From contig NZ_SSCL01000005.1 of the NCBI RefSeq assembly GCF_005876955.1, forward strand, positions 62,001 to 126,000: a stretch of DNA of 64,000 nt, written 5' to 3'. Under the pieces are notes generated by a model. It searched no databases. It saw only the letters and a program-made list of their open reading frames with translations, and had not been told where the DNA came from. Source of the stretch: Sinomonas gamaensis (lineage in GTDB: Bacteria; Actinomycetota; Actinomycetes; Actinomycetales; Micrococcaceae). Every line of letters starts with the position of its first letter. Positions within the stretch are counted from its first letter, which is position 1. Positions 8,482 through 14,945 of this stretch are shown here, piece by piece. Position numbers and translations under genes: made by a program.

Positions 8482-8949
8482 CTATACAGCGCCGACGACC
8501 TCCTCGAGCCCCTCGACAGCCGCGCCGAACCCCAACTCCGGATCGCCGGCCAGGGCAGGAAACAGCAGGCTGTCCTCCTTGTCAGCGTGCAGGGCGAACG
8601 CCCGCACGATCGACTGCCCCACTGCGGCCGCCCGAACGCCGTCGGACGCCCTGAGCTCCTCGATGAGCGCGGCGATCGCCTCGTGATCGTGCCGGAGGGC
8701 CTCGACCAGAAGTCCCGCGCCGGCTACTCCGTCAGCGAGCCCGTACAGACGCTCCTCCGCCGTGCAATGCGGCACGAGGTCGTCCGCGCACCACTCGATG
8801 AGGTTGCCGCGCTCGTCATACACGGTCGACGCGTCGCCAGCCTCGACCGCAGCCGTGAGGGTCTGCGACAGCGCGCTCGCGCGGTCCAGCATCGACGTGT
8901 GGTGCTGCCTGACGGCGGCGAGGGCTTCCCGATCCGAGAGGTGTGACAT
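8482..8949 (-). CDS. Hemerythrin HHE cation-binding domain protein
   Basis: A roughly 155-residue all-helical protein of the HHE/hemerythrin-like family, whose members bind a di-iron centre and sense or carry O2 or NO, or store iron. Spaced His/Glu residues are in place: VRQHHTSMLDRA near the N-terminus, LVPHCTAEERLY, LRHDHEAIAALIEEL and ALHADKEDSLLFPAL. These fit the H...HxxxE...HxxxE pattern of the family. No signal peptide is visible, so it is cytoplasmic. The start is uncertain: ATGs at 8949 and 8958 are possible and neither has a good ribosome site. Next to nitrate and nitrite genes, nitric oxide or redox handling is a reasonable guess but no more. A 19-bp tandem repeat array lies immediately upstream. 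Confidence 0.8.
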   Translation of the reverse strand: MSHLSDREALAAVRQHHTSMLDRASALSQTLTAAVEAGDASTVYDERGNLIEWCADDLVPHCTAEERLYGLADGVAGAGLLVEALRHDHEAIAALIEELRASDGVRAAAVGQSIVRAFALHADKEDSLLFPALAGDPELGFGAAVEGLEEVVGAV

Positions 8950-9000
8950 GCACGCCATGATGCGCGCCCGGCGCGGGGGCCTCAAGGGTTGGCGCGCTGC

Positions 9001-9095
9001 AGGTGCCTTACGTGTGGACAGGTGCCTTACGTGTGGACAGGTGCCTTACGTGTGGACAGGTGCCTTACGTGTGGACAAGTGCCTTACATGTGGAC
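9001..9095. repeat. Five tandem copies of a 19-bp repeat overlapping the lpdA stop codon
   Basis: Five head-to-tail units begin at 9001, 9020, 9039, 9058 and 9077. The first four are identical (AGGTGCCTTACGTGTGGAC) and the fifth differs at two positions. On the minus strand the fifth unit encodes the last codons and TAA stop of the LpdA-like protein, so the array runs on from the gene end toward the hemerythrin gene. Identical units suggest recent expansion. Confidence 0.95.
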
Positions 9096-10487
9096 GTGCA
9101 GTCGGCGCGCGGCCTCCGAGATCGAGCCGGACAGTGATGGGTACACGGCGTAGGTTCCCGCGACGTCGTCGACATGCAGCTTCTGCTCGACCGCGAGCGC
9201 CAGCCCGAAGATGAGTTCCGAGGCGTTCGAGCCCATGACCACGGCCCCGATCACCGTCCCGGTTCCCTTGCGGGCGATGATCTTGACGAACCCGTCCGTG
9301 GTGTTGCGCATCTTGGCGCGTGCATTGCTCTTGAGCCTGAGCGTCACGACGTCGCCCGCGACCTTGCCGCTCGCAACGTCGGCCTCGGAGACGCCCACCG
9401 AGGCGATCTCCGGCGACGTGAAGATGTTCGAGGCGACGTGGTTCAGGTTGAGGGGGGTCACCTGATCGCCGAGGAAGTGCGCCACGGCGATCCGCCCCTG
9501 CATCGCCGCCACCGAGGCGAGCGCGAGAACTCCCGTGCAGTCGCCCGCGGCGTAGACGTTGATCGCCGTGGTGCGGGAGACGCCGTCGACCTTGATGTGC
9601 CCGCTCTCGGAGAGGGCGATGCCGGCCTCCTCGAGGCCGATGTCCGCCGTGTTCGGGATCGAGCCGACGCACACGAGGCAGTGCGATCCGGTCACCTTGG
9701 TGCCATCTCCGAGGACGACGGCGACCCCGTCGCCCGTGCGTTCGACGGCGGCAGCGCGAGAGCGGGCGAGGACATTGACGCCGCGGCGGGCGAAGACGCG
9801 CTCGAGGAGTTCGGCGCCGTCCTCGTCGTTGCCGGGGAGGACACGGTCGCGCGAGGAGACGAGCGTGACCTGGGAGCCGAGGCCGTTGTACGCGGACGCG
9901 AACTCCGCCCCGGTGACGCCAGAGCCGACCACGATGAGGTGCTCCGGGAGCTCTTCGAGCTTGTAGAGCTGGGTCCAGTTGAGGATCCGCTCGCCGTCGT
10001 AGCGGGCGGTCGGGAGCTCGCGGGGATGCGCGCCCACCGCGAGGATCACGGCGTCGGCCTCGATGCGCTCGACCCCATTCTCCGTAGTTGCCTCGATCGT
10101 GTGAGGTGTGAGGAGCTTGCCCTCCCCCATGATGATCCGCACGCCGAGCTGCTCGAGTCCTGCGCGGATGTCCTCGGACTGCTGGTGGGCCAGGCCGAGG
10201 AGGCGCTCGTTGACGGCTCGGATGTCGGCGCGCTTGATGGCCTTACCGTCGTTCGTGCCGAAGCGCACGCCCAAGGCCGAGGCCTCCTCGACGCGCGTCA
10301 TGAGGTCTGAGGTTGCAATGAGCGTCTTCGAGGGCACCACGTCGGTGAGGACGGCCGAGCCGCCCAGGCCCGCTCGCTCGACGACGGTCACTCGGGCTCC
10401 GAGGGATGCCGCCACCGAGGCCGACTCGTATCCGCCGGGGCCGCCGCCCAGGATCGCAATATGGGGAACGCTGAAGTCCGGGTTCAT
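9084..10487 (-). CDS. lpdA: LpdA-like NAD(P)H:quinone/flavin disulfide-family reductase
   Basis: A 467-residue FAD-dependent pyridine nucleotide-disulfide oxidoreductase family protein. It has the N-terminal FAD motif IAILGGGPGGYESA, a central NAD(P) motif VVGSGVTGAEFA, a second FAD motif INVYAAGDCTGV and a C-terminal dimerisation domain. The usual redox-active CxxxxC after the FAD motif is absent: the equivalent segment reads GLGGSAVLTDVVPSKTL. This is the situation in mycobacterial LpdA (Rv3303c), which acts as an NAD(P)H:quinone reductase rather than a dihydrolipoamide dehydrogenase. The active-site His-Glu pair at the C-terminus is also not obvious. ATG at 10487 is chosen because it begins just before the FAD motif; an upstream start would add eight residues. 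It is divergent from the purine nucleoside phosphorylase gene. Confidence 0.87.
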   Translation of the reverse strand: MNPDFSVPHIAILGGGPGGYESASVAASLGARVTVVERAGLGGSAVLTDVVPSKTLIATSDLMTRVEEASALGVRFGTNDGKAIKRADIRAVNERLLGLAHQQSEDIRAGLEQLGVRIIMGEGKLLTPHTIEATTENGVERIEADAVILAVGAHPRELPTARYDGERILNWTQLYKLEELPEHLIVVGSGVTGAEFASAYNGLGSQVTLVSSRDRVLPGNDEDGAELLERVFARRGVNVLARSRAAAVERTGDGVAVVLGDGTKVTGSHCLVCVGSIPNTADIGLEEAGIALSESGHIKVDGVSRTTAINVYAAGDCTGVLALASVAAMQGRIAVAHFLGDQVTPLNLNHVASNIFTSPEIASVGVSEADVASGKVAGDVVTLRLKSNARAKMRNTTDGFVKIIARKGTGTVIGAVVMGSNASELIFGLALAVEQKLHVDDVAGTYAVYPSLSGSISEAARRLHVHM

Positions 10488-10535
10488 CGTCACGGAAAAA
10501 CATTCTGCCACCCGCGCACAGGTTCCACTCGTTGA

Positions 10536-10541
10536 TAGGTT
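10536..10541 (+). promoter_or_regulatory. Likely -10 box for a leaderless punA transcript
   Basis: TAGGTT lies six bases before the GTG of the nucleoside phosphorylase gene. This is the distance expected for a transcript beginning at the start codon, and no ribosome-binding site is present. A -35 box is not evident. Confidence 0.45.
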
Positions 10542-10547
10542 CTACCT

Positions 10548-11351
10548 GTGACCACTTCCGAGCCTTTCGCGTTGGCACAGGCCGCCGCTGACCACATTGC
10601 CCGGGCCACAGGCGTGCCCTCGCACGAGATCGCGCTGGTCCTGGGGTCCGGCTGGGGCGCTGCCGCGGACCTCATCGGGGAGGTCGTCGCCACGCTCCCG
10701 GCCGACGAGGTCCCCGGGTTCTCCGCCCCCGCGGTCGTGGGCCATGTGGGCACGATCCGGTCGATCCTCACGCGGGACGGCAAGCATGCGCTCGTGCTCG
10801 GCGCCCGCACGCACTACTACGAGGGGAAGGGCGTGCGCGCCGTCGTCCACGGGGTCCGCACGGCGGCGGCTACGGGGTGCCGTGTCCTCGTGCTCACCAA
10901 CGGCTGCGGGGGGCTGAACCCCGACTGGCAGCCAGGGACCCCCGTGCTCATCCGCGACCACATCAACCTCACGGCGGCCTCCCCGCTCGAGGGCGCGACC
11001 TTCGTCGATCTCACGGATCTCTATTCGTCGCGGCTTCGGGATCTGGCGCGAGAAGTGGATCCGAGCCTCGGGGAGGGCGTCTACGCCCAGTTCCCCGGCC
11101 CGCACTACGAGACGCCGGCCGAGGTCCAGTACGCGAAGCGGATCGGTGCCGACCTGATCGGCATGTCGACGGCGCTCGAAGCGATCGCGGCCCGCCACAC
11201 AGGACTCGAAGTGTTCGGCATCTCTCTCGTGACGAACCTTGCCGCGGGCATCAGCCCCACGCCGCTCAGCCACGAGGAAGTCCTCGAGGCCGGCCGCGCC
11301 GCTGGTCCCCGCATCTCGCGCCTCCTCGCGGACATCGTCGCGAAGATCTGA
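10548..11351 (+). CDS. punA: Purine nucleoside phosphorylase
   Basis: A 267-residue trimeric-type (PNP/MTAP family) purine nucleoside phosphorylase that splits purine (deoxy)nucleosides with phosphate into free base and (deoxy)ribose-1-phosphate in purine salvage. Visible motifs are the phosphate loop LVLGSGWGA, GARTHYYEGKG, VLTNGCGGLNPDWQPGTPVLIRDHINL, FPGPHYETPAE and GADLIGMSTALEAIAA, where the glutamate of ALEA corresponds to the family purine/ribose-binding region. The length is normal. The GTG start is supported by a -10 box six bases upstream and the absence of a Shine-Dalgarno sequence. The phosphohexomutase gene starts 15 bases after the stop. The pair can channel ribose-1-phosphate onward, because phosphomutases of the next family can convert it to the 5-phosphate. 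Confidence 0.93.
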   Translation: MTTSEPFALAQAAADHIARATGVPSHEIALVLGSGWGAAADLIGEVVATLPADEVPGFSAPAVVGHVGTIRSILTRDGKHALVLGARTHYYEGKGVRAVVHGVRTAAATGCRVLVLTNGCGGLNPDWQPGTPVLIRDHINLTAASPLEGATFVDLTDLYSSRLRDLAREVDPSLGEGVYAQFPGPHYETPAEVQYAKRIGADLIGMSTALEAIAARHTGLEVFGISLVTNLAAGISPTPLSHEEVLEAGRAAGPRISRLLADIVAKI

Positions 11352-11366
11352 CGACTGGACTCTCCC

Positions 11367-13118
11367 ATGACAACGATTGACGAAGAACTGCGTGCCCGTG
11401 CCGAAGCCTGGGCTGCCTCCGACCCTGACCCTGAAACCGCGGCCCAGCTCCGCGCCGCCGTCGAGCAGGCTGACCACGGCAACGCGGCGGCGGCCCAAGA
11501 GCTTGCGGACTCGTTCCACGGAACGCTCCAGTTCGGAACGGCCGGCCTGCGCGCTCCCCTCGGCCCCGGGCCGAACCGGATGAACCGGGTGGTCGTCCGG
11601 AGGGCCGCGGCGGGAGTAGCGGCCTTCCTCCTGGGCCGCCTGAGCGGGGCGCCCACGGGCGACCGGCCCCGCGCCGTCGTCGGCTTCGATGCGCGCAAGA
11701 ACTCGCAGGCTTTTGCGCTCGACACCGCGGCCGTCTTCACCGCAGCGGGCGTCGAGACTTTCCTTATGCCGGCTCCCCTGCCGACGCCAGTCCTCGCCTA
11801 TGCCCTCCGCGTGCTCGAGTGCGACGGCGCGGTCATGGTGACCGCGAGCCACAACCCTCCCCAGGACAACGGCTACAAGGTGTACTTGGGCGGAAGGGCG
11901 GTCGACGACGACGGGCGCGGCGCGCAGATCGTCGCTCCCATCGATGCGGAGATCGCCGGTCTCATCGATGCCGCGGGGCCCGTGGGCGACATCCCGCTCG
12001 CCGCCTCGGGGTGGAACCTCCTCTCGCCGAACCTCGCCGCGGACTACCGCGCCGCCGTCGTCCGCCTTGCCCGAGCCGACCTGTTCCCAGCGCGCGACCT
12101 CAAGATCGTCCTCACCCCGCTGCACGGCGTGGGCGGCACCACCGCCGTCGGCGTGCTGCGCGAGGCCGGATTCGCGGACGTCTCGCTGGTGGCCGAACAG
12201 GCCGTCCCCGACCCCGGCTTCCCGACGGTCGCGTTCCCGAACCCCGAGGAGCCCGGCGCGCTGGATCTTGCGCTCGCCGCGGCGCGCGAGGCTGGGGCCG
12301 ACGTCGTCATCGCAAACGATCCGGACGCCGATCGGTGCGCAGTAGCCGTGCCGCAGCCCGAGAGCGGTGAATGGCGGATGCTGAGCGGCGACGAGGTGGG
12401 AGCGCTGCTCGGCGCCCATGTGGTGCGCCGGCTGGGCCTCTCCCCCGCGGAAGGCGCTGGAGATGCCGTGAATGAGGACTGCGTCTTCGCGAACTCGATC
12501 GTCTCGTCGCGGCTGCTCGGTCGTATCGCGGCGGCCGCGGGGATCCGTCATCGGGAGACGCTCACGGGCTTCAAATGGATCTCCCGCGTCCCCGATCTGG
12601 CTTACGGGTATGAGGAAGCCCTCGGGTACTGCGTGGCGCCTGAGCTCGTCAAGGACAAGGACGGCATCTCCGCCGCGCTGCTCGTCGCCGAACTCGCCGC
12701 CGACGCGAAGGCCCAGGGGCAGTCCTTGTTCGACCTGCTCGATGCCCTGCACACGCTTCACGGCGTGCATCTGACCGACCAGCTGAACGTGCGCGTCGCC
12801 GATCTCGGGCTGCTCGAGGCGATGATGCTCCGCCTGCGGGAGAACCCTCCCAGCTCGTTCGCCGGCTCGCCCGTGGAGACGGCCGTGGACCTTTCCGAGG
12901 GCTCGGATGAGCTGCCGCCCACCGAGGGGCTGCTCTGGGTCACGCGCGACGACACACGGGTGATCATCCGCCCGAGCGGCACGGAGCCGAAGCTCAAGTG
13001 CTATCTCGAGGTGATCCGGCCCGTGGACAGCTCGGCGGAGCTCGCCGACGCTCGGCAGGCGGCTCGTCAGACGATGGATGCGGCGCTCGACGACGTCCGC
13101 GAGGCTTTGGGGCTTTAG
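11367..13118 (+). CDS. Phosphohexomutase (phosphoglucomutase/phosphomannomutase family)
   Basis: A 583-residue alpha-D-phosphohexomutase that moves phosphate between C1 and C6 (or C5) of sugar phosphates via a phosphoserine. The active-site loop TASHNPPQDNGYK places the phosphoserine at Ser161. The Mg-binding loop NDPDADRCAV starts near residue 317, the sugar-recognition loop is GYEEALGYC, and the C-terminal phosphate loop is RPSGTEPKLKCYLEV. The length matches PgcA/DeoB-replacing 'phospho-sugar mutase' proteins that also act on (deoxy)ribose-1-phosphate. It probably shares the transcript of the upstream nucleoside phosphorylase, which supports a pentose-phosphate role, but glucose-1-phosphate supply for surface polysaccharide is equally possible. 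Start ATG at 11367 directly follows the intergenic GACTCTCCC; no strong ribosome site is seen. Confidence 0.9.
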   Translation: MTTIDEELRARAEAWAASDPDPETAAQLRAAVEQADHGNAAAAQELADSFHGTLQFGTAGLRAPLGPGPNRMNRVVVRRAAAGVAAFLLGRLSGAPTGDRPRAVVGFDARKNSQAFALDTAAVFTAAGVETFLMPAPLPTPVLAYALRVLECDGAVMVTASHNPPQDNGYKVYLGGRAVDDDGRGAQIVAPIDAEIAGLIDAAGPVGDIPLAASGWNLLSPNLAADYRAAVVRLARADLFPARDLKIVLTPLHGVGGTTAVGVLREAGFADVSLVAEQAVPDPGFPTVAFPNPEEPGALDLALAAAREAGADVVIANDPDADRCAVAVPQPESGEWRMLSGDEVGALLGAHVVRRLGLSPAEGAGDAVNEDCVFANSIVSSRLLGRIAAAAGIRHRETLTGFKWISRVPDLAYGYEEALGYCVAPELVKDKDGISAALLVAELAADAKAQGQSLFDLLDALHTLHGVHLTDQLNVRVADLGLLEAMMLRLRENPPSSFAGSPVETAVDLSEGSDELPPTEGLLWVTRDDTRVIIRPSGTEPKLKCYLEVIRPVDSSAELADARQAARQTMDAALDDVREALGL

Positions 13119-13141
13119 CGCCGCAGGCGCGGCTAGCCCTC

Positions 13142-13597
13142 TTAGCCCTCGAGACGGGACTTCACGTCCTCCGCAACCACCCCGAGCCTGGCGAGAAGCG
13201 CCGCCGCCGGGTCGGGGGTCCGGTTCTCGAGGAGGGCGAGGACCACGTGCCGGCCAGTGATCGTCCGGCTTCGGTCTGCCGCCGCGCGGCGAACGGAGTG
13301 GGCCAAGACGCCCTTCGCTGCAGAGGTCATCGGCAGACGGCCGGCGGCGGGTCGCGGCATGGCGAGCGGCCCTGGCCCGGGATCAACACCCACGGCAGCG
13401 AGAGCCTCCCGATCGAGAGCCTCTTCGGCGGCCCGCGCCGCCTCCAGGCTCACGCCCAGGGTGGCCGCGCTCGACGGATCGTGGAGGAGCCCGAGGAGGA
13501 GATGGTCCGTCCCCACGCGGCGGTCTCCACGCCTCGCCGCCTCCTTCACGCCCTCTGTGACGGTGCAGCGGGCCGTCTCGCTGAAGCGCTCGAACAT
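13142..13597 (-). CDS. Clp N-terminal (repeat) domain protein
   Basis: A 151-residue protein containing a duplicated Clp-N domain. The first repeat begins MFERFSETARCTVTEGVKEAARRGDRRVGTDHLLLGLLHD and the second is MTSAAKGVLAHSVRRAAADRSRTITGRHVVLALLE, the hydrophobic two-repeat fold used by ClpA/ClpC to bind adaptors and substrates. No AAA+ ATPase domain follows, so it is a stand-alone Clp-N protein. In actinobacteria such proteins usually sit beside a small helix-turn-helix protein, as here. The upstream HTH gene ends one base before this ATG, so the two are co-transcribed and probably coupled. The function is not known. It might be a ligand or adaptor module that modulates the HTH protein or a Clp protease. 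Confidence 0.82.
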   Translation of the reverse strand: MFERFSETARCTVTEGVKEAARRGDRRVGTDHLLLGLLHDPSSAATLGVSLEAARAAEEALDREALAAVGVDPGPGPLAMPRPAAGRLPMTSAAKGVLAHSVRRAAADRSRTITGRHVVLALLENRTPDPAAALLARLGVVAEDVKSRLEG

Positions 13598-13598
13598 C

Positions 13599-13808
13599 TC
13601 AGCCGTCCTTTCCGTATTTGGCGTGGACGGACTGGCGCGACACGCCGAGCGCGTCGCCGATCTGCTCCCACGTCCACCCGCGCTCGCGCGCTGCGGCGAC
13701 CGAGCGGGCCTCGGTGAGCTCGGCGAGCCGATGAAGGGCGCCGACGGCACGGAGGCCGACCGCCGGGTCGTCGGCGCGGAGTGCATCGGATAGGTCAGGT
13801 CCATCCAT
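13599..13808 (-). CDS. Small helix-turn-helix DNA-binding protein
   Basis: A 69-residue protein with a C-terminal helix-turn-helix: RSVAAARERGWTWEQIGDALGVSRQSVHAKYGKDG, where IGDALGVSRQSVHAKY is the turn and recognition helix. It is the size of Clp-N-linked HTH regulators in actinobacteria. The ATG is only seven bases after a good -10 (TAGACT), so the mRNA is probably leaderless. The promoter is covered by two 18-bp palindromes (see 13812-13857), which strongly suggests autoregulation. The gene is directly followed by the Clp-N gene with one base between. Confidence 0.82.
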   Translation of the reverse strand: MDGPDLSDALRADDPAVGLRAVGALHRLAELTEARSVAAARERGWTWEQIGDALGVSRQSVHAKYGKDG

Positions 13809-13811
13809 GCC

Positions 13812-13857
13812 TGTCAGTCTAGATTGACAGGAAGATGTCTGTCAATGCAGGCTGACA
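13812..13857 (-). promoter_or_regulatory. Promoter with paired TGTCA-N8-TGACA operators for the HTH/Clp-N operon
   Basis: On the minus strand the promoter reads TTGACA (plus coordinates 13840-13845), an 18-bp spacer and TAGACT (13816-13821). Two palindromes TGTCA-N8-TGACA lie exactly over these boxes: 13840-13857 on the -35 and 13812-13829 on the -10, 28 bp apart. Binding there would block RNA polymerase. The HTH protein encoded 4 bp downstream is the natural candidate repressor. Confidence 0.75.
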
Positions 13858-13971
13858 ACACCCTCCGGATCTGACGGCGCAACGGGAGGAGGCGGCAGAG
13901 GATTGCGCCGCGGACGGGGCCGCGCCACCCTGATCTCGTCAGAATCACGGCACCTTCCCCAGGAGGTCACG

Positions 13972-14343
13972 ATGCTCATTGCAACCATGGTCGTCGCCAC
14001 GATTCCCGTCACCGATCTGGAGAAGGCGAAGCAGTTCTATGGGAAGGTCCTCGGCCTGACTCAACTCTGGGAGAATCCGGCCTCGGTCCGCTACCGCTGC
14101 GGGGAGTACAGCGAACTGTCCGTGTTCAGGCGACCAGCCCTGGAAACGGTCCACACGCTCGCCCACTTCGAAGTCGAGGACATCGAGCAGACGGTGGAGG
14201 ATCTCGAATCCAAGGGCGTCGACTTCCTCGATTACTCGGAAGGGCCGCTCAAGACCACGAAGCACATCGCGCACCTCGGGCCGGCCTTCGGTGCGTGGTT
14301 CAAGGACCCCGACGGCAACACGCTGGGGCTGCGGCAGGGCTGA
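13972..14343 (+). CDS. VOC (glyoxalase/bleomycin resistance) family protein
   Basis: A 123-residue vicinal oxygen chelate fold protein. It has the two beta-alpha-beta-beta-beta modules: TIPVTDLEKAKQFYGKVLGLTQLWE in the first and HFEVEDIEQTVEDLESKGVDFLD, then AWFKDPDGNTLGLRQ, in the second. The metal-binding positions expected in glyoxalase I are partly present (His of AHFEV and the late Asp/Asn region), but enzymatic activity cannot be assigned. The ATG at 13972 has AGGAGG eight bases upstream, which rules out the longer reading frame. It ends 13 bases before the convergent nirD stop. The substrate is unknown; many such proteins are annotated only as dioxygenase-like. Confidence 0.85.
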   Translation: MLIATMVVATIPVTDLEKAKQFYGKVLGLTQLWENPASVRYRCGEYSELSVFRRPALETVHTLAHFEVEDIEQTVEDLESKGVDFLDYSEGPLKTTKHIAHLGPAFGAWFKDPDGNTLGLRQG

Positions 14344-14356
14344 CTGGCGGTCTTCG

Positions 14357-14731
14357 TCAGGCGGCGACCTGGACGATGCCGTCCACGACCCGGGCGGGGA
14401 ACGCGGCGAGCGGGGCGCCGTCGGCGTCGAGCCGCTCGCCCGTACGGAGGTCGTAGACCTGTTTGTGGAGCGGGGAGGCGATCGTCGGGCGATCCCCACG
14501 CGAGCCGACGATGCCGCGGGCCATGACGTGCGCCTCGCTCGCGGGATCCTTCTGATCGACGGCGTAGACCTCCCCGGACGGGAGGAGGAAGAGCGCAATC
14601 TGGCGCCCGCCGACAAGCGCGGCCTCGCCCCAGTTGGGCTCGAGGTCACTCAGGTTGCACACGCTGTGCCACGTCGAGAGGACGGAGGCTTCGAGGGCGT
14701 CCATGTCAGGTGCAGAGGCAGTGATCGTCAT
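14357..14731 (-). CDS. nirD: Nitrite reductase (NADH) small subunit NirD
   Basis: A 124-residue NirD, the Rieske-fold small subunit that partners NirB in reduction of nitrite to ammonium. It keeps the fold landmarks WHSVCNLSDLEPNWGEAALVGGRQIALF, GEVYAVDQKDPASEA and IASPLHKQVYDLRTGE, but lacks the CxH...CxxH ligands, as is normal for NirD. It is unusual in orientation: nirD is transcribed away from nirB, with about 215 bp between the start codons, rather than following it. The GlnR-like array in that gap could serve both. The C-terminus is convergent with the VOC gene. Confidence 0.92.
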   Translation of the reverse strand: MTITASAPDMDALEASVLSTWHSVCNLSDLEPNWGEAALVGGRQIALFLLPSGEVYAVDQKDPASEAHVMARGIVGSRGDRPTIASPLHKQVYDLRTGERLDADGAPLAAFPARVVDGIVQVAA

Positions 14732-14810
14732 GCCTCAACGCTACGAAGTGGTGCGTTTCGCCCGGGTTGAGTCTGTGTCACGCGAAAGTAAAACCGGCCT
14801 CACTGATGCT

Positions 14811-14886
14811 GAAACATGCTCGTGACAGCGAAGTTAATCGGCCGTTACACCGGGGCAACTGACGCGAAATCGCCGATTCCTAGGCT
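14811..14886 (+). promoter_or_regulatory. GlnR-like box array and -10 of nirB
   Basis: Six five-base boxes recur every 11 bp: GAAAC (14811), GTGAC (14822), GTTAA (14833), GTTAC (14844), GCAAC (14855) and GAAAT (14866). They fit the GTnAC-n6-GAAAC scheme of actinobacterial GlnR. Ten bases after the last box lies a -10, TAGGCT (14881-14886), 59 nt before the nirB GTG. Box-to--10 distances (48, 37 and 15 bp) are identical to those at the narK promoter. The array also lies between nirB and the divergent nirD. Confidence 0.68.
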
Positions 14887-14945
14887 GAAGGAAATCCTGC
14901 GCCACCGTTTTCCTGTGGCGCCCCTTTCGACGGAAGGCACTCCCA

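Noticed and set aside
9001-9095. Possible CRISPR array
   Set aside because: Units are 19 bp, head to tail with no spacers, and no cas genes are present.
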